The notes under the pieces: generated by a model
Told to the model about the DNA's origin: nothing
Seen by the model: only the letters and a program-made list of their open reading frames with translations
Databases searched by the model: none
NCBI GenBank assembly: GCA_001940895.1
Contig: MSGY01000023.1
Location: 1-64,000, forward strand
DNA from: Christensenellaceae bacterium Phil10
GTDB lineage: Bacteria > Bacillota > Clostridia > Christensenellales > CAG-917
DNA length: 64,000 bases
Direction of reading: 5' to 3'
Shown here: in pieces, positions 1-8,460 of the stretch
Numbering within the stretch: the stretch's first letter is position 1
How the letters are laid out: the number at the start of each line of letters is the position of its first letter
Made by a program: the position numbers and the translations under genes

Positions 1-129
1 GTAAGATATTGGTATAGAGAATGGTATATGAAATACAAGTACCCTAAAACACAAAAGCCACTTCCACCTTATGATTCCATTTGGTTTGAGGGCTGGGCTA
101 CAAAACTAGGTGAAAAATACTATAGTTAA
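1..129 (+). CDS. 3' end of an unidentified gene
   Basis: The first frame is open from the window edge to TAA at 127-129 and gives 42 C-terminal residues rich in Trp, Tyr and Lys (for example the run PPYDSIWFEGW). The start lies outside the window, so length and family cannot be judged and I do not recognise it. The IS element begins a few bases after the stop, so the insertion did not cut this reading frame. Confidence 0.5.
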   Translation, partial: VRYWYREWYMKYKYPKTQKPLPPYDSIWFEGWATKLGEKYYS

Positions 130-134
130 AGCAA

Positions 135-178
135 AAATAAAACGCTGTCTATTTGAAATGCACCCCAGAAGTTAGACA
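135..178 (+). repeat. left terminal inverted repeat of the IS element
   Basis: Read inward, this pairs with the reverse complement of 1436-1481. The outer block AAATAAAACGCYGTCT and the inner block ACCCCARAAGTTRGACA match with few mismatches; the two copies differ by 2 bp in length in the middle. Confidence 0.75.
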
Positions 179-200
179 AACTTATGGAGGTGCATTTTTT

Positions 201-593
201 ATGTCAAGGAGTAAAAATTTCAACACAAAATACTCGCCCGAATTCAAGATATCTGTTATAATAGATATGCGCGAGAACGGATTAAGTTATAAGGCGACGA
301 TGAGAAAATATTTTCCACAATTTCCGCCTAAGAACTATAATTTTATAAAGCAGTGGGAGCGCATATACCTGACAGAAGGAGCGGAAGGTTTTATGGTAGA
401 ACGACGCGGACGAGGCGCAAAAGGCAGACCGAGGAAAAAACCATTGCCACCAGAAGCGGAGAGTGATCTGCTCGACGAAGTGCAGCAACTTCGGGAACGT
501 AACGAGTATTTGGAAGCGGAGCTTGAATACTTAAAAAAACTCGATGCCTTAGTTCGAGCGGAAGAGGAACGGAACGGCAAAAAGCCGAAATAG
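201..593 (+). CDS. IS3-family transposase OrfA (helix-turn-helix protein)
   Basis: This 130-residue protein binds the IS ends. Residues about 5-60 form the HTH region (SPEFKISVIIDMRENG, then a second helix around KQWERIY). It is followed by a basic stretch (RRGRGAKGRPRKK) and a C-terminal leucine-zipper-like helix (LLDEVQQLRERNEYLEAELE), the usual OrfA layout. I chose ATG 201 because GGAGG at 186-190 precedes it by 10 bases; an upstream TTG in the same frame has no ribosome site. The slippery heptamer A_AAA_AAA at 533-539 is in phase for a -1 slip into the orfB frame, so the main transposase is probably an OrfA-OrfB fusion. Confidence 0.85.
   Translation: MSRSKNFNTKYSPEFKISVIIDMRENGLSYKATMRKYFPQFPPKNYNFIKQWERIYLTEGAEGFMVERRGRGAKGRPRKKPLPPEAESDLLDEVQQLRERNEYLEAELEYLKKLDALVRAEEERNGKKPK
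533..539 (+). other. programmed -1 ribosomal frameshift site A_AAA_AAA
   Basis: In the orfA frame the codons are TTA AAA AAA CTC, so the run of seven A residues sits in the phase X_XXY_YYZ. A -1 slip moves the ribosome into the orfB frame, which is open from this point. This is the usual way IS3-family elements make OrfAB. Confidence 0.7.
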
Positions 594-1426
594 TATCCGA
601 GCTAAGGCATAGATTTCCGCTGAGAGGTTTATTGAAATTATCCGGTTTGGCTCGGAGTACATATTACTATTATCTCAAACAACAAGGAACGGACAAGTAC
701 CAAGCCGTTAAGCAAGAGATAGAAAGTATCTTTACTGAGAACAAACAGCGATACGGCTACCGACGAGTATTGCTTGCATTACGACAAAAAGGCATTGTGA
801 TTAACCATAAAACGGTACATAAGCTAATGCGAAGCATGGGATTACACGGAAAACGCCGTAAAAGCAAGTACAAATCGTACAAAGGCGAAGTTGGAAAGAT
901 AGCTCCGAACGTAATAAACCGCGACTTTGAAACGAGTAAACCATTCGAGAAGTTGGCAACAGATGTAACCGAATTTGCCGTATGCGATGACAAGGTATAT
1001 TTGTCCCCTGTAATAGACTTACATAATAACGAAGTAATAAGCTATTCTATTTCGTTAAATCCGAACTTCGAGCAAACGCGAGAAATGTTGCAAGGGCTGT
1101 TTGACAAGCTGCCGCAAGGCGTAACACCTATACTACACTCCGACCAAGGTTGGCAATACCAAATGAAAGAGTTTCAAAGACAACTGCAAGAACATAAAAT
1201 CATTCAAAGTATGTCGAGAAAAGGCAACTGCTTGGATAACAGTGTAATGGAGAATTTTTTCGGACGGTTAAAGGTCGAGATGTTTTACGGCGAAAAGTTT
1301 CAGACAGTGGACGAATTCGTCCACTGTCTGAAAGAGTACATACACTACTGGAATAACGAGAGAATATCTCTCACTCTAAACGGAATGAGTCCGGTACAGT
1401 ACCGAACTCACTTGCAAGCAATTTAG
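539..1426 (+). CDS. IS3-family transposase OrfB (DDE integrase), made by -1 frameshift
   Basis: This is the catalytic part of the transposase. The frame is open from 539, directly at the A_AAA_AAA slippery site, and there is no good start codon until a TTG at 632, so I place its beginning at the shift; the fusion would be about 408 residues. After the junction come SELRHRFPLRGLL and SGLARSTYYYY, the typical OrfB start. The DDE triad is seen as D in ATDVTEF, D in HSDQGW and E in NSVMENFFGRLK. It ends close before the right inverted repeat. No internal stop is present. Confidence 0.85.
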   Translation, partial: TRCLSSSGRGTERQKAEIVSELRHRFPLRGLLKLSGLARSTYYYYLKQQGTDKYQAVKQEIESIFTENKQRYGYRRVLLALRQKGIVINHKTVHKLMRSMGLHGKRRKSKYKSYKGEVGKIAPNVINRDFETSKPFEKLATDVTEFAVCDDKVYLSPVIDLHNNEVISYSISLNPNFEQTREMLQGLFDKLPQGVTPILHSDQGWQYQMKEFQRQLQEHKIIQSMSRKGNCLDNSVMENFFGRLKVEMFYGEKFQTVDEFVHCLKEYIHYWNNERISLTLNGMSPVQYRTHLQAI

Positions 1427-1435
1427 TTATTTTCC

Positions 1436-1481
1436 TGTCCAACTTTTGGGGTTCATAGCAATTTCAGACGGCGTTTTATTT
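1436..1481 (-). repeat. right terminal inverted repeat of the IS element
   Basis: This is the mate of the repeat at 135-178. On the minus strand it starts AAATAAAACGCCGTCT and contains GAACCCCAAAAGTTGGACA. It begins 10 bases after the orfB stop. Confidence 0.75.
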
Positions 1482-1536
1482 CTTTTGATAATGTATTATA
1501 AGAATACATATAAAAGGTGTGCGTGTACACCTTTAA

Positions 1537-1612
1537 TGGTGGAGATGAGGGGGGTCGAACCCCTTACCTCTTGAATGCCATTCAAGCGCTCTACCAGTTG
1601 AGCTACACCCCC
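1537..1612 (-). tRNA. tRNA-Ala (anticodon GGC), CCA encoded
   Basis: The minus strand reads GGGGGTG, TAGCTC, an anticodon stem CTTGA/TCAAG around the loop ATGGCAT (anticodon GGC), a T arm with TTCGACC, and CATCTCC pairing with the 5' end through two G-U pairs, then A and CCA. The length of 76 nt and all four stems fit a bacterial tRNA-Ala. It stands alone, 55 bp from the IS right end, with its own promoter. Confidence 0.95.
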
Positions 1613-1631
1613 ACGGCGGTTAACAATCAGT

Positions 1632-1660
1632 AATATACTATTTTTACAAAAGATTGTCAA
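1632..1660 (-). promoter_or_regulatory. SigA-type promoter of tRNA-Ala
   Basis: On the minus strand: TTGACA (1655-1660), a 17-bp spacer, TATATT (1632-1637). The -10 box ends about 20 bases before the first tRNA base. Confidence 0.8.
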
Positions 1661-1773
1661 CGGATTTTAGGGGCAATAGTCAGGATTTTCATATTGATTG
1701 GCGCAATTCAAATTTAATTTTGCAAACAAAAGTATAAAATTTCTATGCATATTTTATGCAAAAAGCGTCAAAA

Positions 1774-1800
1774 ACTGTATAAATTTTAAAAATATACAGT
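1774..1800. promoter_or_regulatory. dyad ACTGTATA-N11-TATACAGT upstream of the opp operon
   Basis: A perfect 8-bp inverted repeat (1774-1781 and 1793-1800) with an AT-only centre, about 113 bp before oppA. It has no U tract, so it is more likely a repressor or activator site than a terminator. Further AT-only dyads follow (TGCAT/ATGCA at 1747-1760, AACTATT/AATAGTT at 1862-1879), together with a lone TATAAT at 1850-1855. I found no convincing -35 box for that TATAAT. The rest of 1613-1912 shows no gene. Confidence 0.4.
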
Positions 1801-1912
1801 CTATTGGTTTAGTTTTCTAAATTAAAATGTCCGTATCAAGTTCATATTATATAATTTTAATAACTATTTTTTAATAGTTTTTAATTCGATATTAATTTTA
1901 GGAGGTAACAAA

Positions 1913-4135
1913 ATGAAGCAAAAGAAATTACTTATGCTCATCGCAGTTGTGCTGGTAGTCGTTCTTTGCGTATCCGTCCTCACGGCATGCAAGAAAGATG
2001 ACGGCCCCACCGGCGGCGGCAACGGCGGAAATACCGATAAACCGGCCGGCTCGGTCAATAACGACTTTAAAGTCGGTGGACAAGTTATCATCGGTAGTAG
2101 CACCGAACTCAGCGGCGATTTCCGTTGGCCCGGTTATGGTGGAAGTTCCGCAGGTGCGGCTGACCAGGACATCAGCAGACTTACGGTAGGTTATTCGACA
2201 ATGGAGTCCGACCAGTACGGACAATACGTATGGAACAATACCGCCGTTAAATCTCATTCCGAAAGAGAAATCGAACACGCCGACGGAACCAAAACGTTTG
2301 AAGTAACGATTGAAATCAATTCCGGACTTAAAATGAGCGGTGGCACCGAGATTAAATCGGACAACTATCTTGCATATCTTCTTGCTATGAGCACGCCCGT
2401 TGCAAAGAAAGCTTTCGGTTCGGCAAACGTCGGTCAGTCTTTCGTAGGTTACGATGAGTTCAATGCTTACGATGGAACCAATGCCAGTGAAACGGCAACC
2501 AAAGAATTTGCAGGATTGAGACGTCTTAGCGATTATAAATTCTCGATGGAAATCAATTCCGATTACTATCCGTATTACTATGCCGATACTTATGGTGCAG
2601 TAAGCCCTTACGACATTAATCTCGTTCTCGGCGGAGCGGAAATAAAGGACGACGGCAACGGTGCATATCTTTCTGAAGATTGGTATGAAGTAAACGTCGA
2701 CAAAGAAAACAATCCTGTCGCCGGCGATTTCGTAAAAGCGGCTCACCTCGAGCAGTCTCGTTACGACTATTATACCTATGAATATACCGGACCTTATACC
2801 GTTGACAGATGGAACGCAACTTCGAAAGAAGCTATCCTCAAAATCAACGAAAACTTCACCGGTAACTTTGAAGGTCAAAAACCCCATATCGAAAAAGTCA
2901 TTTACAGAAAAGTCGTTGAAGAAACTCAAATCGCACAGCTTAAGAGTGGCGAAATAGATATTCTTGAAGGACTTACCGGCGGTGACTCGGTAAACGCAGC
3001 ATTGCAACTTACCAAAGGCGAAAACGCAGGCTTCAAAGAAGTTCACTACGACCGCGCTGGTTACGGCAAGATTCAGTTCGACTGCGACTTCAGTCCCGCA
3101 ATGTTTGCAGAGGTTCGTCAGGCGATTGCATACTGCTTTGATAGAGAGGACTTCGCAAATACTTTCTGCGGTGGTTTCGGTACGGTTGTTAACGGACCTT
3201 ACAGCGTAAACTTCGCGGCATATATCGCTAACGAAGATCTCTTCGACGAGACTCTCAAAACTTACTCCGTAAGTACTGCGGCTGCTAAAAAAGCGTTGCA
3301 GGACGCCGGCTGGATTTATAATGCAGACGGCAGTGCGTATAACGACGCCGTAGGCGGAATACGTTATAAAAAACTCACCGCAGCTGAAGCTACCGAAACT
3401 AATATCAATTACAAAGCGGTAAGCGTTACCAACAGTAACCTTCCCGACAAAACAAAAGATTACAAGACAGTAAAAGTCGGCGACGATTACTATATGCCTT
3501 GCGTAATTAACTGGTTCTGCAGCGAAAACAATCCCGTTTCCGACTTGCTTACCACGAAACTTCTCAATGCGGGCAACCTTGCTGCGGCAGGTATCGGTAT
3601 GACCAAGACCGAAGGTACTTTCACCAAACTTCTCGGTGAAATTTATCGTAGAGCTTCCTACGGTTACGGCGGAACTCCTACTTACTCGATGTTCAACCTT
3701 GCAACCGGTTGGAACAGCGCATTGTACGACTATGCCTACAACTGGATTGATAATTCCAACAAAACCATGTATGATACGTTCTTTGCATACAGCAGCAACA
3801 AACTGTCCGACCCGTACGACGCAGCCTTCTCCTGGTGGAATGAAGAGAACCAAGGTCTTACCTATGACGAAGCAGTAAAAAAATCCGGTGGAAAACTCGG
3901 AATGAACTACATTTCGTTCGCAATGGTTTACTCCACTCCTACCGGCGATACCGAGGAATACAACAAATGGTTTGCGGCATATATGCTCCGTTGGAACGAA
4001 TTGCTGCCCGACATTCCTCTGTACGGCAACATCTACTACGATTGCTACAATGCAAAAATCCTTAACTTTAAAGCGACTCCTTTCTTCGGAGCTGCAAATG
4101 CGATTTTGTATTGCGCAGTAGCTGACGCTCAATAA
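1913..4135 (+). CDS. oppA: oligopeptide ABC transporter substrate-binding lipoprotein (OppA-like)
   Basis: This 740-residue extracellular lipoprotein should capture peptides for the OppBCDF transporter encoded next to it. The N-terminus is a lipoprotein signal: MKQKK, a hydrophobic core, and the lipobox LTAC with Cys at about residue 26, followed by a Gly/Asp-rich linker. The body has SBP_bac_5 features such as the AQLKSGEIDIL stretch and the segment VRQAIAYCFDREDFANTF. It is longer than usual OppA proteins (about 550). The ribosome site TTAGGAGGT ends 6 bases before the ATG. It is the first operon gene and is separated from oppB by strong hairpins. Confidence 0.9.
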   Translation: MKQKKLLMLIAVVLVVVLCVSVLTACKKDDGPTGGGNGGNTDKPAGSVNNDFKVGGQVIIGSSTELSGDFRWPGYGGSSAGAADQDISRLTVGYSTMESDQYGQYVWNNTAVKSHSEREIEHADGTKTFEVTIEINSGLKMSGGTEIKSDNYLAYLLAMSTPVAKKAFGSANVGQSFVGYDEFNAYDGTNASETATKEFAGLRRLSDYKFSMEINSDYYPYYYADTYGAVSPYDINLVLGGAEIKDDGNGAYLSEDWYEVNVDKENNPVAGDFVKAAHLEQSRYDYYTYEYTGPYTVDRWNATSKEAILKINENFTGNFEGQKPHIEKVIYRKVVEETQIAQLKSGEIDILEGLTGGDSVNAALQLTKGENAGFKEVHYDRAGYGKIQFDCDFSPAMFAEVRQAIAYCFDREDFANTFCGGFGTVVNGPYSVNFAAYIANEDLFDETLKTYSVSTAAAKKALQDAGWIYNADGSAYNDAVGGIRYKKLTAAEATETNINYKAVSVTNSNLPDKTKDYKTVKVGDDYYMPCVINWFCSENNPVSDLLTTKLLNAGNLAAAGIGMTKTEGTFTKLLGEIYRRASYGYGGTPTYSMFNLATGWNSALYDYAYNWIDNSNKTMYDTFFAYSSNKLSDPYDAAFSWWNEENQGLTYDEAVKKSGGKLGMNYISFAMVYSTPTGDTEEYNKWFAAYMLRWNELLPDIPLYGNIYYDCYNAKILNFKATPFFGAANAILYCAVADAQ

Positions 4136-4167
4136 CAGAAGATAAATAATATCTTTATCGCAACGAC

Positions 4168-4236
4168 GTAAGGGACAAATTTCTGTCCCTTACTGTTGCG
4201 AAAATTTTATTTTTATAAAGTTTTCGCAACAGTAAG
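4168..4236 (+). promoter_or_regulatory. two overlapping, mutually exclusive hairpins between oppA and oppB
   Basis: Hairpin 1 pairs GTAAGGGACA (4168-4177) with TGTCCCTTAC (4184-4193). Hairpin 2 is a perfect 16-bp stem, CTTACTGTTGCGAAAA (4189-4204) with TTTTCGCAACAGTAAG (4221-4236). Both need 4189-4193, so they cannot form fully together. Neither is followed by a U run, so they are not plain terminators. They probably set the ratio of binding protein to permease mRNA by stabilising the oppA 3' end or by partial attenuation. Confidence 0.6.
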
Positions 4237-4255
4237 AAAAAACAAGGAGAAGCAG

Positions 4256-5278
4256 ATGGCAAGATATATTGCAAAAAGGTTATTATACATCCTGCTTGTA
4301 TTTATTTTGATATCTTTCTTAATGTATCTGATTTACAATGCCATACCGTTCGACAGGGCAAGATGGCTTGCGGATGAACAGAAAGAAGCATATAAGTACG
4401 ACCCCGAAGGACTAGAACAACTTTATCAGGAAAAAAGAACCGAGTTGGGTCTGGATAAAAACATTGTAGAACGGTATCTGATGTGGCTTGGCGTGATGCC
4501 GCTTAACGGCAAATACAACGGAATGCTTCAGGGCAATTTCGGCGTAAGCTACACAAATATTCAGCAACCCGTTGTCGAAGTGTTGAAGGAACCGATGAAG
4601 AATACCATATTCATAAACGTTTTCGCAACTGTTTTGGCTCTGGGAATTACCATACCGTTGGGTATTCTGTGTGCTGTTAAAAAAGGTACGAAGCTGGATA
4701 CGGGTGTACAGGTTGGCAGTATAATCGGATATAGTATGCCAACGTTTATTACTGCAATTCTGTTTATTTTCATATTTGCAATATCTTTCGGATGGTTCCC
4801 CGTTTCGGGACAGGAAACGCCGGGTAGTACTCTTACGGGTGCTGCAAGATTTTTTGACAGATTGTACTATATGGCGCTTCCTCTTATCGTTATGACCTTC
4901 TGTTCTCTCGGAGGTATGACGCGATACGTACGAGCGTCGATGATTGAGGCGCTGTCGATGGATTGTATCAGGACTGCGCGCGCGAAGGGCCTCAAAGAAA
5001 GAACTGTTATTTTCAGTCATGCATGGAGAAACGCGCTAATTCCTATCGTAACGCTTGTAATAGGCTGGTTTTTGGGCATTTTCTCGGGTTCGATTATGAT
5101 TGAGAACATTTTCGGTCTCAACGGTATGGGAAGAATGTACATAATTTCGCTTAACAATAACGATTTCGACGTCGTTTTGACGTTGCAGATGTTTTACGTT
5201 ATTATCGGATTGGTAGGCAATCTGGTTATCGACTTGATTTACGGTCTCGTCGATCCGCGAATCCGCATCAATAAATAG
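4256..5278 (+). CDS. oppB: oligopeptide ABC transporter permease OppB
   Basis: This 340-residue inner-membrane permease forms the peptide channel with OppC. It starts MARYIAKRLLYILLVFILIS, the first membrane helix, followed by a long external loop, then helices and the cytoplasmic coupling region (MIEALSMDCIRTARAKGLKERTVIFSHAWRNAL), the EAA-type motif of binding-protein-dependent permeases. I chose ATG 4256 because AAGGAG lies 7 bases upstream; the frame is open further 5' only through the intergenic hairpin region. It is followed 9 bases later by oppC. Confidence 0.92.
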   Translation: MARYIAKRLLYILLVFILISFLMYLIYNAIPFDRARWLADEQKEAYKYDPEGLEQLYQEKRTELGLDKNIVERYLMWLGVMPLNGKYNGMLQGNFGVSYTNIQQPVVEVLKEPMKNTIFINVFATVLALGITIPLGILCAVKKGTKLDTGVQVGSIIGYSMPTFITAILFIFIFAISFGWFPVSGQETPGSTLTGAARFFDRLYYMALPLIVMTFCSLGGMTRYVRASMIEALSMDCIRTARAKGLKERTVIFSHAWRNALIPIVTLVIGWFLGIFSGSIMIENIFGLNGMGRMYIISLNNNDFDVVLTLQMFYVIIGLVGNLVIDLIYGLVDPRIRINK

Positions 5279-5287
5279 GAGGGCTTT

Positions 5288-7435
5288 ATGGAAGAAAAAA
5301 ACAACGATTTGAATCTTTCCGAAGAAAAACAAGAGTTCTCCTGCGAAACTAATGACAACGTCGTTGCGGAGAATGAGGTTTCGCTTAACGACGAGGCGGT
5401 GAATGACGTCGCAACAGAAGAGGAGAATGCTAACGAAGAAGAAACTAAAGGCGAGAAAAAAGCCTGGAAAACCTTCAAACACGGCGTAAAAAAGACAGGA
5501 AGTACTTTATGGCGCTGGACGAGAAGAACATTTATCGGCGCAAGTAAAGACCTTGTTTCCGAGGATAAATTCGGTGTTGAGGACATTGTAAGTCCCACGA
5601 AACAGATATTTATCAACTTTTTCCATAAACCGCTTGCGGTAACGGCGCTCGTAATATTTATAATAATATTCCTGTTTGCGCTTATAGGTCCGCTGGTAAA
5701 CAAACTTGACCTTGGCTATAACGAAAGTTATCACGTCAACATTAAACCCGGCTACACGTTTATGAATGTGCCTAACGACCTTAAAAACAACGTAAAAAGC
5801 ATTTCGTCTTTCTCGTATTTTTCGGTCGGTCTGGATAATAACGGAAAAGTTTACGTATGGGGCAACACGAAGATACCTTCATCGGCGGAAAAAACCGATC
5901 TTAAAAACATTCCCGACGAAGTCAGAAATTCGAAGGTTGCTTTTGTTGCCGCCGGTTATGACCATATTATTGCCATAACCGAATCCGGAAGAGTAATCGG
6001 CTGGGGCGAATACGAGGGCGCTCAATACGGCGATAAAGGTTCGCTTATAGGCACTTCGCAGGTAATTGCAATGCCGGATATTCTTCTTAACGGCACTATA
6101 AACGTTAACGACGTTGCGCAGCTTACTTGCGGATACCAAGTGTCTGCCATAGTAATGAAAAACGGTTCCGTTTACGTTTGGGGTAACTATAAAAGCGGCG
6201 CAACCAATATGAAGACTCTTCGCGCCCGTACGGATGTCGCGGAAATTCAGTTTTTGGGAACGAAATGCGTGGCATTACTTAAAGACGGGTCCGTATGGTT
6301 CGGCAATGCAGAAGAATCTCTCGGAATCGTCGAAATAGCCGCAGCCGACGGGTCGTTGACATTTAAAAAATTAAGTGAGTACCAGAACGGCAGAAAAGCT
6401 GTGCAGATTGCCGCTACAAAATCAGCCGTCGCCACACTTCTTGATGACGGAGAACTGGTTATCACAGGCGTATTCAATACCGAATCTGAAACGTCTGTTG
6501 CGCAACCCGTGCTTGCTGAAGGGGAAACGGTGCTGCAGCTCGAAGGAGGAGCAAAACATTTTTCGATGCTGACCTCTGCGGGTAATGTTTACAGTTTCGG
6601 AGATAATAATCTGAAGCAATGCAAAGCACCCGGAAAAACTTACGGAACGGATTCAAAACTTATCGCATGCGCTTTCCAGAATTACGTTATCGGATCAGAC
6701 AGCAAACTCGAAACGAAATGGGGTTGTAAAGGATACCTTATGGGAACAGACGAATTGGGACGCGACGTATTTCTGAGAATTATGCACGGCGGAAAACAAA
6801 CTATGACAATAGGCGCCGTAGCGGTAATCATTTCTACGATAATCGCGGTAATAATCGGTTGTCTTTCGGGTTATTTCGGAGGATGGGTGGATATGCTGCT
6901 GATGCGAGTTACCGAAATTTTCGGCGCAATACCATTTCTGCCTTTTGCGTTGATTCTTTCGTCGATTCTTGCAGGTAAAAACATCGAAGAAAACACGCGA
7001 ATATTCTTGATTATGGTTATTCTCGGATTATTGAGTTGGACCGGTCTTGCAAGGATGGTGAGAGGACAGATTCTTGCAACGCGAGAAAGCGAATACGTCG
7101 TTGCAGCAAAAGCAATGGGTGTAAGAGAAGGACGAATTGCTTTTAAACATATTCTGCCTAACGTAATATCAGTAATTCTTGTCAGCGTAACTCTGGACTT
7201 TGCCGGTTGTATGCTTACTGAGTCATCGTTATCGTATCTCGGATTCGGCGTAAGATTGCCGCGACCTACCTGGGGCAATATGCTTGACGGATGTAACAGC
7301 GAACTCGTTATCGGCCAGTTCTGGTGGCGCTGGTTGTTCCCTGCGATTTTCTTGTTAGTAACGACGATCTGCATCAATATCATAGGTGATTCGCTCAGGG
7401 ACGTTATGGACCCGAAGAGTTCGATTGAGAAGTAG
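5288..7435 (+). CDS. oppC: OppC-type permease with an inserted seven-repeat RCC1-like propeller
   Basis: This 715-residue permease is more than twice the usual OppC length (about 300). Order: an acidic cytoplasmic N-terminus (1-60), a basic segment, TM1 (116-138), then seven RCC1-like repeats beginning near residues 171, 216, 275, 316, 370, 414 and 456. Most repeats read as a short strand, then G-H/S-x-x-A, DG/NG and V-Y-V-W-G. From about 483 the normal OppC sequence resumes (GTDELGRDVFLRIMHGG), with five membrane helices and the EAA motif (EYVVAAKAMGVREGRIAFKH). The propeller sits in the external TM1-TM2 loop, so it should face outward near the binding protein. The start ATG follows GGAGGG. 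Permease function is certain; the role of the propeller is unknown. Confidence 0.9.
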   Translation: MEEKNNDLNLSEEKQEFSCETNDNVVAENEVSLNDEAVNDVATEEENANEEETKGEKKAWKTFKHGVKKTGSTLWRWTRRTFIGASKDLVSEDKFGVEDIVSPTKQIFINFFHKPLAVTALVIFIIIFLFALIGPLVNKLDLGYNESYHVNIKPGYTFMNVPNDLKNNVKSISSFSYFSVGLDNNGKVYVWGNTKIPSSAEKTDLKNIPDEVRNSKVAFVAAGYDHIIAITESGRVIGWGEYEGAQYGDKGSLIGTSQVIAMPDILLNGTINVNDVAQLTCGYQVSAIVMKNGSVYVWGNYKSGATNMKTLRARTDVAEIQFLGTKCVALLKDGSVWFGNAEESLGIVEIAAADGSLTFKKLSEYQNGRKAVQIAATKSAVATLLDDGELVITGVFNTESETSVAQPVLAEGETVLQLEGGAKHFSMLTSAGNVYSFGDNNLKQCKAPGKTYGTDSKLIACAFQNYVIGSDSKLETKWGCKGYLMGTDELGRDVFLRIMHGGKQTMTIGAVAVIISTIIAVIIGCLSGYFGGWVDMLLMRVTEIFGAIPFLPFALILSSILAGKNIEENTRIFLIMVILGLLSWTGLARMVRGQILATRESEYVVAAKAMGVREGRIAFKHILPNVISVILVSVTLDFAGCMLTESSLSYLGFGVRLPRPTWGNMLDGCNSELVIGQFWWRWLFPAIFLLVTTICINIIGDSLRDVMDPKSSIEK

Positions 7436-7446
7436 GAGGTTTGTAT

Positions 7447-8460
7447 ATGCCATTACTAGAAGTTAAAAATCTGCATACCTATTTCAAAACGAAGAAAGGA
7501 ATCGTAAAAGCCGTTAACGGAGTCTCATATTCGGTCGAACCCGGAAAAACTATAGGAATTGTCGGTGAATCCGGCTCGGGAAAGAGTGTTTCCGCGATGA
7601 GTATCCTACGTCTTCTTGACGCAAACGGCTATATCGCCGAAGGCGAAATCCTGTTTGAAGGGAAAGATCTTACGAAGCTTTCTATAAACGATATGTACAA
7701 AATACGAGGCAACGCGATTTCCGTAATCTTTCAGGAGCCGATGACTTCACTTAACCCCGTATTTAATATTAAAAGGCAACTTTCGGAGCCCTTTATGATT
7801 CATCAGGGGATGAAAAAGAAAGAGGCCGCAAAATATGCGGTCAAGATGCTTGAAGCCGTTCAGATTCCTAATCCCGAAGCCGTTATGAAACAGTATCCGC
7901 ATCAGTTATCGGGTGGAATGCGCCAGAGAGTAATGATAGCAATGGCGCTTGCGTGCCGTCCAAAAATCCTTATTGCCGACGAGCCTACTACGGCACTCGA
8001 CGTTACTATTCAGGCACAGATTCTCAACCTGATGAACGATTTGCAGCGCGAAAACGGCACGTCGATAATATTCATTACTCACGACCTTGGCGTCATAAAC
8101 GAAATGGCAGACGACGTAGTCGTTATGTATTGCGGACAGGTTGTCGAGAAAGCGAGCGCAAAAACTATTTTTACGAATTGCAAACGCAGTCATCCATATA
8201 CGGAAGGATTGATGTATTCAATACCGAAACTGGATTCCAACGACAAACTGGAACCTATACCGGGCGTAGTGCCGCATCCGCTTGCTTTGCCTAAGGGATG
8301 TAAGTTTGCGCCGAGATGTAAATATTGCACTAAAAGGTGCGAAGAAGAAGAACCTGAATTGACAATGGTCGACGAAGGCCAGTTAGTAAGATGTTTTTAT
8401 CCCGACAAGGAGGAGAGGAAAAGTGCAGAACACCAAAAAGAAGTTATTGTCCATTTCTAA
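7447..8460 (+). CDS. oppD: oligopeptide ABC transporter ATPase OppD
   Basis: This 337-residue cytoplasmic ATPase powers peptide import. It has Walker A GESGSGKS (about residues 41-48), the Q-loop in [12 protein letters not shown], the signature [15 protein letters not shown], Walker [13 protein letters not shown], the switch ITHDLG, and the C-terminal oligo_HPY domain with a Cys cluster ([19 protein letters not shown]) typical of OppD/DppD. I chose ATG 7447 since GGAGGT ends 6 bases upstream. Length and motifs are normal, in contrast to OppC and OppF beside it. Its end overlaps oppF by 38 bases. Confidence 0.95.
   Translation: MPLLEVKNLHTYFKTKKGIVKAVNGVSYSVEPGKTIGIVGESGSGKSVSAMSILRLLDANGYIAEGEILFEGKDLTKLSINDMYKIRGNAISVIFQEPMTSLNPVFNIKRQLSEPFMIHQGMKKKEAAKYAVKMLEAVQIPNPEAVMKQYPHQLSGGMRQRVMIAMALACRPKILIADEPTTALDVTIQAQILNLMNDLQRENGTSIIFITHDLGVINEMADDVVVMYCGQVVEKASAKTIFTNCKRSHPYTEGLMYSIPKLDSNDKLEPIPGVVPHPLALPKGCKFAPRCKYCTKRCEEEEPELTMVDEGQLVRCFYPDKEERKSAEHQKEVIVHF

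Larger units (their letters stand above)
135..1481 (+). mobile_element. IS3-family insertion sequence, apparently complete
   Basis: Two overlapping frames (orfA and orfB) lie between imperfect terminal inverted repeats at 135-178 and 1436-1481, giving about 1.35 kb, normal for IS3-family elements. The orfA/orfB arrangement, the A7 slippery run and the DDE integrase core of orfB are diagnostic of the family; the subgroup (IS150-like) is a guess. No clear target-site duplication is visible, so the outer ends may be off by a few bases. Both frames are intact and the element could be active. Confidence 0.9.

Noticed and set aside
135-1481. IS element as part of a composite transposon or as recombinase source for the pilin switch
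   Set aside because: No second copy lies in the window, and its DDE transposase is not a site-specific inversion enzyme.
1928-4132. 734-codon open frame on the minus strand opposite oppA
   Set aside because: It mirrors oppA almost base for base, has no ribosome site or recognisable domain, and arises from the strong RNY codon pattern of the real gene.
4168-4236. Rho-independent terminator after oppA
   Set aside because: The stems are strong, but no U run follows either one, and oppB to oppF need transcription through the site.
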